A stretch of 64,000 nucleotides of DNA from positions 168,133 through 232,132 of the forward strand of contig WBMW01005120.1 in NCBI GenBank assembly GCA_013396635.1, given 5' to 3'. A program made the position numbers and the translations under genes. Under the pieces are notes generated by a model, which was not told the DNA's origin, did no database searches, and saw only the letters and a list, made by a program, of their open reading frames with translations. This document shows, one piece after another, positions 10,717 through 22,286 of this stretch (the first letter of the stretch is position 1; each line of letters opens with the position of its first letter). The stretch is from Penelope pileata. Taxonomy: Eukaryota; Chordata; Aves; Galliformes; Cracidae.

Positions 10717-13609
10717 TATGCAAATAAAAAATATTAAAATGTATTTGATACCATTTCCCTAAGCATCCTGGTGAGTTATGTCCTACCTGTGTCCATCAAT
10801 GTACAGTCGCTTCAGCTATCTGTGAAATTAAACAATTAAAAGTGTGTTGCTGACTCGTTCAGCAAGACTCCTTCACTTTGCAAATATCCTAATATGAGGT
10901 AGAGAATCATACCAGATCATCAAGCCCAGGACATATTTGATACCAGTTGGTGATTGAATTAACCAGTAGACCAAGAACATCAACTTTCTACTGGAAATAA
11001 CAGAAATCACTAATGCTATTAATACATTAATTAGACACAGGAAGCTTGGTTTTGAAAACTCTTGCACAGTGATTTTTATTTCAGCAAATGATTATTAAAT
11101 ATTTGAATACTTCACATTTCGTTAAACCCATGAAACATTTTTTTGCTTCACGTGACTGTGTCATTACTTGACCAATGTTGTTGATCATACAATGAAATGA
11201 ATATTTTGAAATATGAATATAATACAAGTGTGCAATTTCAAACCATTTGTAGTTATACACTGCGTGGGTTATTTTGCTGCATACAATGACTTTCGATGAA
11301 ATAGCAAGAAAATGACCACGTATACAATCATGAAGATATATACTAATATTTTATTATTTTCTTTCATACTTTACTGAAAGAACAAAGAGGAAAAGTTCTG
11401 TAATTTTGTCATTGAAAGAGAATGGATGGAAATAACAGACTGGAAGCAGATTATGGGAAATGACATTATGTGAAGATTCATAGGGAACTTTGCAGATCCA
11501 AAGTGGATTATTTCTGCTGTTGGAGTTGCATTTACAAATCAGATGTTAATATTGTAATTCTGTAAATAATTGTTTTTCTAATACCACTCCAAAAGTGAAG
11601 ACCTGAAAATAAAGTTTTGTTTATCTGTATTTTTTTTTGGTTGGTTTGTTTTCCAAAAAACTGGCTATCCACCCCAGCTGTTTTGGGTTTTATCCAACCG
11701 TTAAATACTTTGAATCCAAATTCATGCCTGTATTTGCTTTCTCAGCTTGCCACTCTGTACTTCATTTTGCTATGGCCAATACAGCATGGATGGACAGACC
11801 AGTCCCACTGTAAATATGGCCTGAAGCAATAGCCCACGCTGTTTACAAAATGTCTCAGATGATGAAGATCACCAAAAAAAAAGAAGTGTGGACTGTGGTA
11901 GCAATCTGCTCAATTCTCTGATAGCATCTTCTCATGACACTTGCAATTCAAAGACATCTTGGCTTCTGAGAGCCTTTCTCATTGTACTGTGGAGCATCCT
12001 CTCCTCCCACAAATGTTTGTAATTACACCATTTTTTTCTCTTTCAACGAAGTGACAGATTGCCTACACATCAACATTTTTGATACCTCACATGAAAGTCC
12101 CTTGAGAGGATTCAGCCCCTCACACACAGGGCAGAACATGTCAGTCCCAGCACTTCCATAATCCTCTTTGATCTTCCTTTGGTTCCTCTTAAGGCTTTGA
12201 CTCACTTCATGGGTTATCTATTGGGATGCTTACTGGAGCTGAGAGGATGAATGTTACATTTTAATTTCAAAGTATGGCTTCCTCTGATAGAAGCATTTCC
12301 TCAAAATCCAGACAGATCAGGCCCTTCACCTCAGTTCAGCTGGGACCACATCCAATCTTCCAGTGGGGAGTGTAAATGCCTCCTCTGCATGTACTACCTC
12401 TTCCTTCAGGACTGTCCCTGATTGAGCAATGAACCCACACCATGGTTTGAGGTGATCTGTACTGGAGCAGAGGTGTCTGGCATCAGGAAGGAAAGAACCA
12501 AACATGGTGAAGGTGGACTGTGTAATGCTTGCTCAAGGGAGGAGAATGGAGACAACCAGCAACAGTCAACTTGAACCATCCGAGAGAGGAAAGAGGGGGA
12601 AAAAGGGCAAGTAAAATGGCATGTATGGAAACATGAATTTTCCCACATAAAGCAAAAATTTATTAAGTTGGAATTTATTGTTTTCAGCAGATTTGGGCAG
12701 AGTCAGTGCTTTGAATCAGATCATGATGACCCTTTTGTTGTGGCACCACCTCCCTCAAAGGGTTAAGCGAACATCTCTTTATTGGAAGGAAATGCACAGG
12801 GTACTTTGTACTACCACTAAGCCTGGGAACAGCTACTGAAGTACACTGGACAAAGCACAGGAAGCTCTAGGGAGAAACCTGTGTTAGTTTTACGCAGTCA
12901 GATGCCTGAAGTCTCCCCTACAAGTTGGCTAACTCCCCGTTTTCCATGCAGTACCCACCCATGCACAGTGAATTGGGCTTAGAGTTTTGTGGTTGCATTC
13001 TGCCTTTGAGCTTGGTAATTCTCCCGTCTCTGACTCCTTCTCTGTAGGAACTGGAAACCTGCTTGGGTTTAAAGAGAAGCAATGCCAATGATTTTGAATT
13101 GTTGGCTTTGGTGAGCTTTAGGGCACTGCTCAATCGTGAATTTCAGATCTCCCTATCTAATCTTCAGCTGCAATGACAGAAAAAGAGAAGAAAGCAAGTT
13201 AGAATCAATCCATTCTGTCTCACCATATGAGAAGTGGTTATTCCCGAGTCCTATGAATCACAAGACTTTTGTGATTGGCATTTGATAAACATAATAGTGA
13301 GTTACATATCACAGCTGTTCTATTGTGGCGTATAAATGAATAGGTATTTCCAAGTACCACAGATGATCCCTGAGAACATTATATAGAAGAATCAAGATAT
13401 CTGTCCTCTGACTAGCTGTTGCCCCCTGTTTTCTCCTGCATAGACATGGCAGACAGAAGTCTTCCTGCCTCAGTTAATTTACTTCCAGATCAGAACTTAA
13501 TCTCAGGGTCATGGGTTCAACTCACATTTGGGCTTTTTGTCCTTCAGGATTTTGCTCCATGCTATTGTGTGAGGTTTTTTTCCAGCAGGTTTAAAAATGT
13601 ACCTTTTGA

Positions 13610-13684
13610 AATAAAAGAGGAAGTCTGAATAAAAGAGGAACCTCCAAGAGTTGCCCTGCCATAAGGAACTTCCTGGAACTTCCT
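13610..13684. repeat. Adjacent short tandem duplications
   Basis: Two duplications lie next to each other. A 13-base unit AATAAAAGAGGAA occurs at 13610 and again at 13628 (18-nt period). A 10-base unit GGAACTTCCT occurs twice head to tail at 13665-13684. The second also forms TTCCTGGAA at its junction, which matches the STAT-type consensus TTCNNNGAA. Both look like local replication-slippage products, and regulatory meaning is speculative. Confidence 0.75.
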
Positions 13685-14211
13685 GGAGCCACAAGTATCA
13701 CAACACCAAAACCTTGGGCTTTATTATAGAAGTTCATTTATTTTCTCTTAGCAGTCTGGGCTCAGAATACTTTCCCCACACTACTGAAAAAGAGGAAGAC
13801 GTTTTCTATCATTCTTCCAGCACAACTTCTGAAAGGCTGTGGCATGTCATTCCTGGATAAAATCTCTGCTTCCAGAGACATGTCCTGACTCCAGTGAGGT
13901 TCCTGACTCCACCCAGCACAAGGGTAGTCCTCTGTACCCTGCACCCTGATGGCAGGGTATCTGATCCTGTTCTGAACAGTGCAGAGCTGGATTTTCAAGG
14001 GTATTAAGGACATTTACATCACTCCTGCAGTATCATGTCAAGCACATTCTTGCTAGAAACATTGTGAATGAGAATAGCGTTGACCATATAGTAGCAACAG
14101 TGCTTTTCACCTTGAGATTTACTTCCCTATTCTTTAATGTTCCTGCTGCATTAAAGTGATAAAGACAGTACAAAATCATTCACTGTTTTATTTGTTTCTT
14201 TTTTTAAACAG

Positions 14212-14859
14212 AATCAGCCAGATCTCAGTCTCACAGAAACTGGAACATGAACCTCACGGGAAATTCTTGTACTGTTAACTCTTCATTATATGAGATATGA
14301 ATGAACACTGTGGGGCTCTGGGGACTGCAGTGCAGAGATACCGGAGCTGCTCAACAAGAATCAGGCTGAATCCAGAAGATCTGTTGAATGTGACCATACT
14401 CTGGCTGTACCACATAGGCCCTGGCTGTGAGAAAGAAAAAAATTGCTGTCATGACTCCTCAGGTAACAGAAATTGAGTACAGGCAGAACTGAACATCTGT
14501 CTTCAGTTTGCCAGGGTGTGTCAGCGCATGCAAATTACATGGAAGAAAAACTGTGTTTTCTCTTGCTCTACAAGCAGGCCTGCCTGCCCTGCTGTGTCTG
14601 GCCCAGGCTGATGAGGATCAGTCTTGCTGGCGGGTGGGAAGGGAAAGGCCTGGCTATGCTGCTGTGGCTAGGGCTGCCCTGCTGCCTCAGAGATGTGCAT
14701 GTACTGGGACACAAGAAGTGCCCTGCAGGGGCACAACTGGGCCACCAGATCTGTCTGTGCCGGAAGCCACTGGAGCTGGTGTCTGGGGACTGCATGTGAG
14801 TGTGGCCATGTTCTGCAGTCCATCCTCTCAACCTCCCCAGCATCCATGTCTGTTGGACT
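14212..14859. other. Single-copy sequence with a possible noncoding exon
   Basis: A strong plus-strand acceptor (a run of T followed by AAACAG, AG at 14210-14211) is followed 251 bases later by a donor-like CTCAG/GTAACA at 14463. The enclosed segment has stops in its reading frames, so at most it is a noncoding exon. From 14470 to 14860 the DNA is GC-richer and has overlapping open frames on both strands without recognisable protein content. Confidence 0.3.
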
Positions 14860-15640
14860 TGAGATGTTAAAGCGAATGTCCTCACCTAAGCCTTTTAAGA
14901 ACTGCTTATTCAATAAGAACTTACCCAAGAACTGCCCCAAAACCTGTGGCAGCGGGTTTCTGCGGCAGACAGATCACTACTGACTGTGTGAGGAAGTGCT
15001 TTCTGACATCTGTTTTAAACTCCTCCTAAGCTAGTTTTATGAAGTCTCACACTTCTCATATTGTGGGATTTCATGATTAACAGCCCTGCATTCATCTTTT
15101 CCATCACCTTCACAAATATGTAAATGTTGAGCATATCCTCAATGGGGGAATGGCAGTTGCCTTGCAAGGACAGACGGAAGGGCTGGGCACTCCTTCAGTC
15201 CCCGACATGAGGAGTGGAGGTACTGGCACATCTGCTTATGGGTCAGCTGTTCCGTTCCTGTGGTGCCTGAGATGCCATTGCTCCTTCCACATGTCCATCC
15301 TGAGATGTGCACACCGGAAGGGCATGTGCTGCTGAAGATGCAGGTGTGGCAAGTTGCAAAACACATAGCGACATAAGTCTGTCTTGTTCTCAATATCATT
15401 CCTGATGATATGCAACATTTTTTTTGCTTTCTTGCTTACTGTTGCACATTGAGACTGATTAAAGAGCACCCAATGATCCAAGACCTCTTTCCTGCATTGA
15501 ATCTGTCAGTTCCACTCACCAGTATCTGACATGGTTTAAATTTTTAGTGCTTCCCAAAAAAGCTTGGTACCATCCTCAGACCTGGAGATTTCACTGAGAA
15601 CGATGGAGACGTTGAACCCAGCGCTGTCCCCCACTGTTAG
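14860..15640 (-). mobile_element. Ancient, degenerate CR1/L3-like LINE remnant
   Basis: Read on the minus strand, the segment resembles the 3' half of an old amniote CR1/L3 pol sequence. Three blocks support this. Around 14930-15000 is the region just before the element's end (CGCTGCCACAGG-like sequence next to a TTCCTCAC block). Around 15000-15120 is the stretch encoding the conserved C-terminal region. Around 15410-15640 is an upstream pol block with a GCACATTGAG landmark and a GTTGAACCCAGCGCTG-like landmark on the plus strand. The middle (about 15130-15400) aligns poorly in my reading and may be an insertion or too decayed. No open frame survives. The assignment is from remembered family patterns, not an alignment, and boundaries are approximate. 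Confidence 0.55.
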
Positions 15641-17054
15641 CACACAATGGCACACAGACATCGTGTTAGCTGACAGAGTGGCTATAGCAGCAGCTTGGGG
15701 TGGCTAAAGCAGGGATAACCCCTGCCACGTGTTCATTCAGACCACTTGCGAGAGGGCCAGGAAGGGGTTAGGGTGGCCTGGGAGACCTTATGTCCCCTCT
15801 TCTGTCGGGTCCCCAGCCTGAGGTCTCTGAAGCGGAATGGCCAGGCACTGCCATGCAGGTGCAGTGAAGGCCGCTTTTATGGTGAAGGTACAGGGTAGGC
15901 CTGAATGAGCAAAACTGGTAGCAGTGGGAAGTCACACAGCAGAGGAAACCATCACTGAGGGGAAAACTTTCAGCTTCCTTCAAAAAACAAAGTGGATAGA
16001 GAAAACTGAAGAGGTGGAAGACACAAGGTACAAAGCCAGTTCGAAGAGCAGATGCTGTAAGCTACCAGTGGCCGAGGTGCAGGTGCTGTACAGTTGACTG
16101 AAGTTTGAGAGATCTCTTGTCAGCCTCCCTGTCTTTTACTGAGGAAGCCATGAACACCAGTAGGTCAGTGGGATATAAATACAGTGAGGATTTATGTACT
16201 TCAGTAATAACCAAAGACAGATATTTAGAACTTTTGTCCACTGGGATTTTCCAAACCTTAACACTGCTTCATCTTTAATTTGGGACACATCCTACCAACA
16301 AAACAATCCTTCCGAGACCTCCACCCCTAAATTCCAGGTTTAAAACTTTTTGGCTACATAAATTACTGCCAGCATAAAGAGAGATCTTTCGGAAAGAAGT
16401 AGATGTAGAGTGATGCTGATATTGATGAGTCTTTATCATACACATCTGAATGCATCAGAAAATATGATGAATGAGGAAAAAAGGAGTAAAAGGCAAAAGT
16501 CTATAAGAATCATTAATCAATAAGGAACAGAAGGATATAAGATGAATCAAAAAGCACAAAGTAATGACTTACACTTTATCACATAAGACTGGAATATCAT
16601 TGAAAAGGAAAAGAAAATCAAAGGAAAGGATCATATCAGTACAGTTGATGCCCTCTGTCATAAGCTGCGAGGAGTGAATAAGTGCTGTTTCTGCAATAGG
16701 AAGGCAGAGCTGCTACACCCAGCCAAGCTGCCAGGCTGCTGGGTAGGCAGCAGAAAGCTCTCAGCGTGTGCAGGTTTCAGCAGTGATGCAGTACCCAAGA
16801 CAAAATTCTGTAATAATAACTATTGTTCTGTGTTTTCCATAGCATAATCATTGTCACCTGAGAGATCAAGCTGAAATGATGCGTGGCCCAGAAGATTAGT
16901 GTTTCAAGGAAAGAATTTTAGTCAAAGCTTTGCAAAGTTGTGCAAGGGAATTGAAATGGATTAAAGGTGTGTGTCAGAATCCCCCAGACAACTGTGAAGA
17001 AGTTTCCAACAAATTGATATTTCTGGCTAGATGGCAGATTGGTAATAGAATTAT
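15641..17054. other. Single-copy sequence, nothing recognised
   Basis: There is no repeat family, RNA gene or convincing exon in this stretch. The part from 16380 to 16650 is purine-rich on the plus strand (many GAAA and AAGG runs), which closes frames on that strand. Confidence 0.5.
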
Positions 17055-17430
17055 GCATTTTAGAGGCAGAGAGGGACCATCGTGTTCCTTTGGTTATGAC
17101 TTCCTGCATAACATAGCTGCAAACTTTCATCCAGGAGAATTTTTTTTTCAGAAAAGCATGCAGTCTTAAAACTTCAAGTGATGGAGAATCCAGTACATTT
17201 CTAGTGCGTTAATTTGAACCATTAACTGCCTCGTTAAATGGAGGATACATACTTTGTCAAGTTGACATTGTTCATTTTTAATTTCTCCCTGTTAGACTGT
17301 ATTGCCTGTCTGTGATATGACATTTAGATTAAATGCCCTTTTTTATTGAAAAAATGGACCTTGTTCTGTGAGAAATCTTCATCCTCTCCAAATAGTTAAC
17401 AGTGGCAGTCAAGTCACAATCTTTGGTCTA
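17055..17430 (-). mobile_element. Ancient CR1/L3-like LINE 3' remnant
   Basis: The plus-strand text keeps the order of landmarks of an old antisense CR1/L3 3' end: GAGAGGGACCAT near 17070, a TGACTTCCTGCATAACA block near 17097, AACTTCAAGTGATGGAGAAT near 17172, a run of decayed pol-derived sequence, and a TCAAGTCACAATCTTT block near 17410. It is strongly diverged, with no frame left. It lies only about 330 bases from a much younger CR1 in the same orientation but is a separate, older insertion. Boundaries and subfamily are approximate. Confidence 0.65.
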
Positions 17431-17567
17431 TAAAAGGTAACAAAAAGCATTTCTAACATGTTACCGTTCCACATTATTGTATCTGATAACTTAATTGGCA
17501 GTATTCAATTTCCTAGAGAGAAAATAGATTTCTTCTCTCATTTCTTCTTTCTCTCATATAAAAGTTC

Positions 17568-17594
17568 TCTTTTTTTTTTTTGCCTCCTGTGCAG
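17568..17594 (+). repeat. T-rich tract ending in a splice-acceptor-like CAG
   Basis: A T-run crosses 17570-17581 and continues as TGCCTCCTGTGCAG, giving a textbook polypyrimidine tract plus AG at 17593-17594. Only 20 bases later an AAAAG/GTAAAG donor-like site occurs, which would give an implausibly short exon. I read this as a low-complexity tract that resembles a splice site. Confidence 0.4.
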
Positions 17595-17761
17595 AATTTT
17601 CCTATGGAAAAAAGGTAAAGATGCATTATTAGTTCATCATCTTGCCTTGTCTTTCAATGTCAGCTGACACTGAAAACTAGCTTTTGTCAAGAACCTTCTG
17701 GGTGATATTTCTCTTCCAATCTATAATAGAGCAGTAGCAAAGCCATCCTATCTGCGATGTA

Positions 17762-18190
17762 TCATAGAATTGTAGAATGATTTGAGTTGGAAGGGACCTT
17801 TAAAGGTCATCGAGTCCAACTCCCCTGCAATGAACAGGGACACCTACAGCTAGATCAGGCTGCTCAGAGCCCAGTCCAGCCTGACCTTGAATGCCTCCAG
17901 GGATGCGGCATCCACCACCTCTCTGGGCAACCTGTGCCAGTGCTTCACTACACTTATTGTAATATTTTTTTTTCTTATATCCAGTCTAAGTCTCCCCTCT
18001 TTTGGTTTGAAACCATTTCTCCTTGTCCTATCACCATGGACCCCACTAAAGAGTCTGTCTCCCTCTTTCTTGTAGCCCCCCTTTAGACACTGAAAGACTG
18101 CTATGAGGTCTCCCCAGAGCCTTCTCCTCTCCTGGCTGAACAGCCCCAACTCTCTCAGCTGTCCTCATGGAGGAGGTGTTCCGTCCCTTG
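17762..18190 (-). mobile_element. CR1 LINE, 5'-truncated, 3' end of ORF2
   Basis: This is a clear CR1 copy inserted antisense. On the minus strand one frame from 18149 to 17850 still encodes the C-terminal end of the CR1 ORF2 (endonuclease/reverse transcriptase) protein, with GDLIAVFQCLKGG and WHRLPREVVDAASLEAFK. The 3' untranslated end finishes near 17762 with the ATTCTACAATTCTATGAT octamer-like tail. The start codon, endonuclease and catalytic reverse-transcriptase core are absent, so the copy is dead on arrival, as most CR1 insertions are. The intact local frame suggests a moderately young insertion compared with the decayed remnants nearby. Confidence 0.95.
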
Positions 18191-20606
18191 GAATGTTGTG
18201 TTGTGAGAACATGATTAATAGAGAGAAGGTAAAGGGTGTGGGGGAGGATGTCTTTAAAAAGCAAAGTTAATTGGTATATTCTCTAATACAACTCTCTTTG
18301 TTTTTCCTAGAAGCATCCTCTTCTCCCCAGCTTGTCACATTTATTAGATGGAGGAGCCTGTATGAACCTCCCATGCCTGCCCTATCTCACTTGGATACGG
18401 CTGTGCCCCTGCCATGCCCCTCAGACACACCTGCCCTGCCCTGCACCCTCACACTTGCACCCTGGTGTTGGAACGTTGCTTCCTGCACAGACCACACCAC
18501 CCTTCTCCTCCCCACTGTCCCACCTATCTGCTAGAGCCCAGCACTGCCTGCTGCCTAGCAGCTGGCCCTGGTCCCCACCACTCTTGATACTCAGATCTCT
18601 CTGGAAAATCCCGGGTATGAAAAAGGACAGGAGACTGGTGAATAATAGGCATGAACATAGTTAAGTGGGTTAAAATAATATTTATTCTGCATTTATTTTG
18701 TTTTATGTCTGTCTGGAAAATATCAAGAGCAATCAGAAAATAAAACCTGCCAGTGATAAGCCCTTATCTGGCAAGGCCAGCCCTCTGCGTGTCCTCTGGG
18801 ATGGAATGCAATTTGAGAGAGGGGATTTCAAATAATCCTCTCCTTCGGACAGGAGTTACCTCCAAGGTCTGAAGGCCAAACAGATTTATTTAGGACATGA
18901 TCTCAGAATGAATCTTGAAATACCTAAGGAAAACCTTTCAAAAAGTGTATGAGAAACTGAGTGTCTGTGCTTGAATTACAAGTTAAGAATGCAGCTTATT
19001 GCCCAGGGTAGTTCAATTCCTTTGTTATAAGGGGAGTCCCAGCCATACAAATGCTATAAGGCAGCTCTTTATGGGAAGAAGTTGTAAATACCAACATGCA
19101 GCTCAATGTCCCTGTTTGTGGATGCCTAGGAACTAGAAATGCACCAAACCTGCACAGCACACAGCTTTCCTTACAGGAAAGCCCTTGTTTATGTAAATAC
19201 CCATTTCTAACAATTTACAAGCAGCTGCTAACCACAAGAGTTTTAATTGCCACTGCGCTATTTCGTTTACTATTCTCTCCTTTGTCCTTACCTCTCTATG
19301 GACGTGCTGTTAATTATTGTAATTTGTTGTGATGGACAGCATTAGAATGGCATCTATTAGCACTGCTACAGTGGAGAAACCCTCCTAATGCCTATGAGTA
19401 ACTCTTGTGTGTGATGGCAATGATGGAGGGGAGGGACACCATCATGTATCTATTGTGGTCTGAAATTCAAGTAACTGAGTTCCGAATAATTGCTCCTTTT
19501 TCCCTCTTTTTTTTCTTCTCTCTTGCTGACATAAACATTGAAATGTGGAAGTAAAACTCAGCCATGCTAAAATGCCTGTGATACAGTCCTGCAATATTTT
19601 GCTGCACTAACAGCATTTTAAATCCTGGCATTTTGCAGATGAAAAGTTTCTTGAGTGCTGAATGCAGATTTTTTAGATGTTCTCTCAAATATTGAAAGAG
19701 AGTAAGCCAGCATTTAAAAAGGTAACAGGAGGCTTATTATGCAGGGGGTGGCAACACCGAATGGGCCAAGGAAACAGCTTCTCTGTAACCCCACTGACCC
19801 TTGCAAGCTGTAGAAATCAATAGGAGCATCAAACCAATTAAGGGGTACTGAGAAGTTTAGAAAGGCTGAAAATGGAACTAAGGGATGCAGTCATTGATTT
19901 ATTGTCACAGACTGATTCCAAATAATAGATTTATAATTCCATTGTTTGCCACTGTGTTCTTTTTCTTCTTTAGTCCAATTAAATATGAGTGCCTCTTCTT
20001 CTGATGCAGGTGCATGATGCAATTATCCTTGAGAAAGGTGCTTTTGTCCTCATTTAAAAAACTTGAAGATTCACTGAGACAAAAACCAAATGAGTGAAAA
20101 TGGTTTATGGCTCAGTAGGTGTGAGCATCATTCTCACTCCATTTATGTGTGGACTGGAGAAGATGTAAATGTTAAAAAAATCTGTAAGAAATGTTCTTTC
20201 TGCTGCCCTAGAGTTTAATACCTTAGGCAACGGTCTGCTGAGAGATGTTCCAGTCCTGAATCTATGGAGGGCAGCGGCAGACCCTGCCTCCAGCACACGT
20301 CCCTTCCCTCACCACTGGGCAGGATGTCACCTTCCTTCAGCTGCTCTGCCCTCATTTTCTCTCGTATGAAACCAAACAAGGTGTTGCCACTGTGAAACAG
20401 AGCTGATATTCTGCAGCAAAGCAGGTGCAAAATTTTCAGGACAATGGTGCAAGGCCAAATGCTTACTAAGGGTGTGGGTCTAACATCCAGTGTGGGGTTG
20501 TCCCCTTGATGTGCTTGAACAGGCCTAATTGCATTCACACAGCAGAAGTATAATCTCCTGAATGATGCTGTTAAATAGAGACAGCCTTGAGTGGAAAGAT
20601 CCTTAC
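18191..20606. other. Single-copy sequence, including a C-rich patch
   Basis: From 18360 to 18560 the plus strand is C-rich, with loosely repeated CCCTGCC-type words, possibly a decayed minisatellite. Elsewhere the sequence is AT-rich and featureless. No known gene, RNA or transposon was recognised. Confidence 0.5.
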
Positions 20607-20667
20607 CTTGATTTCATGGTTAGATATACAGGAGTAATATTCTCTAACAGTTTTGTGCCAAGGCATC
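20607..20667 (-). CDS. Possible short coding exon (candidate only)
   Basis: On the minus strand a strong donor, ATCAAG/GTAAGG, lies at 20606. Upstream, one frame reads MPWHKTVREYYSCISNHEIK and would end in phase 0. The acceptor is weak (GTCTAG at about 20668), so the 5' boundary is uncertain; the frame stays open upstream to a TGA near 20.70 kb. I do not recognise the peptide. It lies about 1.2 kb downstream, on the minus strand, of the candidate exon at 21908-22286. That neighbour appears to end at a stop, so a link between the two would need an unseen internal donor. Confidence 0.15.
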
Positions 20668-21907
20668 CTAGACATTACACAGTGCAGCTGCATCTGGGCT
20701 CAGTTTGCTTTAAAATATCTCCAGGTTTAGGAGAAGCTGCTGAATCTCTTGTCTTAACAGAGTGTTTTACAAAAATCTGTCTGAGCTGCTTGTAGAGATC
20801 CTGAAGTCTTGCCAAAATACATACGAAATCTCCCTTGAAGGTCTAGAAAATGTTTGAGATTACTTTGTCTATGTGTGATGGGAAGTTCTGAAGATGATTT
20901 AGTTAATCTTTGCCAACACTTTAAAGATGAGAAGTGTGAATTATGTATTAGCAGAAGCAGTCATTATACTCGTGATGTTCTCTTCAGCAGGAAAACATCT
21001 ACTTTAGACTAGATGTAGCTGAGATACAGAAGGGAAGTAAACATCCTCTATAGAGCACTGCTGGTCTCACCCCACCACTTTACTTGTACAGACAGCTGAG
21101 ATTCACTTCTCTTCTGTTCAGTGATTTAACCACGTGAACCCCCAAAGCCAGACATCATCACGATCAAATTCCAGAGCATTTTCCTGACAAACTTCTCCTT
21201 AAGCAACTTCTTTACTATTTACTAAATGCAACCATAGATAGATTCAACTCATTGATCGCAGTGAAAGTGCACAGCTTCTGCCTTGCTAGCAGCTGAGTGG
21301 CACTGATGTTATGTTGAATTTGGGAAGCAGCTTATTTGCATGGAAACCCTCATTGTTCAGCTCTGATTCTGGCAGTCAGGCAAAAGCTACTGGGCGTTGA
21401 GGCTACGAGCTTTATGTTTTGCAAAGTTTCTGCTCTGAATATGCTTTTGCAATAAAAGAGCTAACACGGATGCCTCATGCTGAATGGGTTCACAGAGCCC
21501 TCGTACAGCAGTCAGCATCATCCGGTTTGTAAAGACAGATATATATGGTCTTTTGAAACATGTGGATAAGCTAAAGGAAGTAAAATATCCCATATTCTCT
21601 ACATGTTTGAAAAGGATTAAAGCTACCTCTTGAAAGTAAATACCTTGAAAAATGGGGTCATGTCTTGTTGAAACAGTTCATAATTACAACTTCATTCACC
21701 GATATTATATCAAATCAATAGGCATGGTGAGTTCCCGGTGATGAACTATTTACAGGTTCCTGCTAGGTGCTAATAATGGCATGTATTGTCTTCTAATTAG
21801 AATGGCAATAGCTTTTACTTTAAAACTTAACACGACTGATGGAGTTTCACATTGGTTAATAATATTCTCCATTTGTTTCTCACCCATTTGTATGCCACCA
21901 CTTAGTG
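20668..21907. other. Single-copy sequence, nothing recognised
   Basis: Noncoding on both strands as far as I can read. The part nearest 21.9 kb (21650-21900) is AT-rich with many TAAT words and would be the 3' untranslated region if the adjacent minus-strand open segment is a real last exon. No minus-strand AATAAA is evident close by. Confidence 0.4.
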
Positions 21908-22286
21908 CTAGTGGAGCATGACGCTGCCAGATGTGCGCTCAGAACTGGAAGGAGGGCACACCACCAGCAACCTCTGCGCAAGCCCGTCAGCTCGCCGTGT
22001 GTCCAGGAGGATGGAGGGGAAGCAGGAGAGCTGACGTTTGCTTCCTGGCAGAACCTCAGTCATAGCATCCTGCTTATTTGGAGGGGCTTTGTCAGGAGAC
22101 ATTCCCTCTGGTGTAGCGTGAACTTTTAAAGATTCAAGTTCTTTATTGACAAGAGGATTTTCATCTTTACTATATTTACATGTATTATTAGAATTCAAGT
22201 AATTGCCCTGAGTGAGATTATTAAATTTCATTTTAGCTGGATACAAGTTTTTTGAGAGAGCAGAAGAAAGACACTCTCCGTCCTTC
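21908..22286 (-). CDS. Possible 3'-terminal coding exon, unknown protein (candidate only)
   Basis: The minus strand shows an acceptor with a good pyrimidine tract (CCTTCTTTTCAG, AG at 22288-22287). One frame then stays open for about 125 codons to a TAG at 21910-21908. The first two thirds translate to a hydrophilic, Asn/Ser/Lys/Glu-rich peptide, including KYSKDENPLVNKELESLK and TPEGMSPDKAPPNKQDAM, as in a disordered protein region. It begins with one base of a split codon. The candidate exon at 25059-25236 ends with two, so the join is in frame and would create a Trp codon. The last third is Cys/Leu/Arg-rich and might lie beyond an unseen donor. I cannot name the gene. A pseudo-exon remains possible. 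Confidence 0.3.

Larger units (their letters stand above)
5951..14211. other. Long single-copy stretch, no recognised gene or repeat family
   Basis: Base composition shifts between AT-rich segments (for example 10.5-11.6 kb) and small GC-richer patches (9.15-9.66 kb). I recognise no transposon. A strong plus-strand splice donor ends a possible short exon at 9658 (see findings), and a minus-strand GTAAGT donor lies near 7194. Minus-strand open frames at 12023-12205, 12918-13133 and 13762-14013 give hydrophilic peptides but lack a convincing pair of splice sites, so I do not annotate them. Confidence 0.45.
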
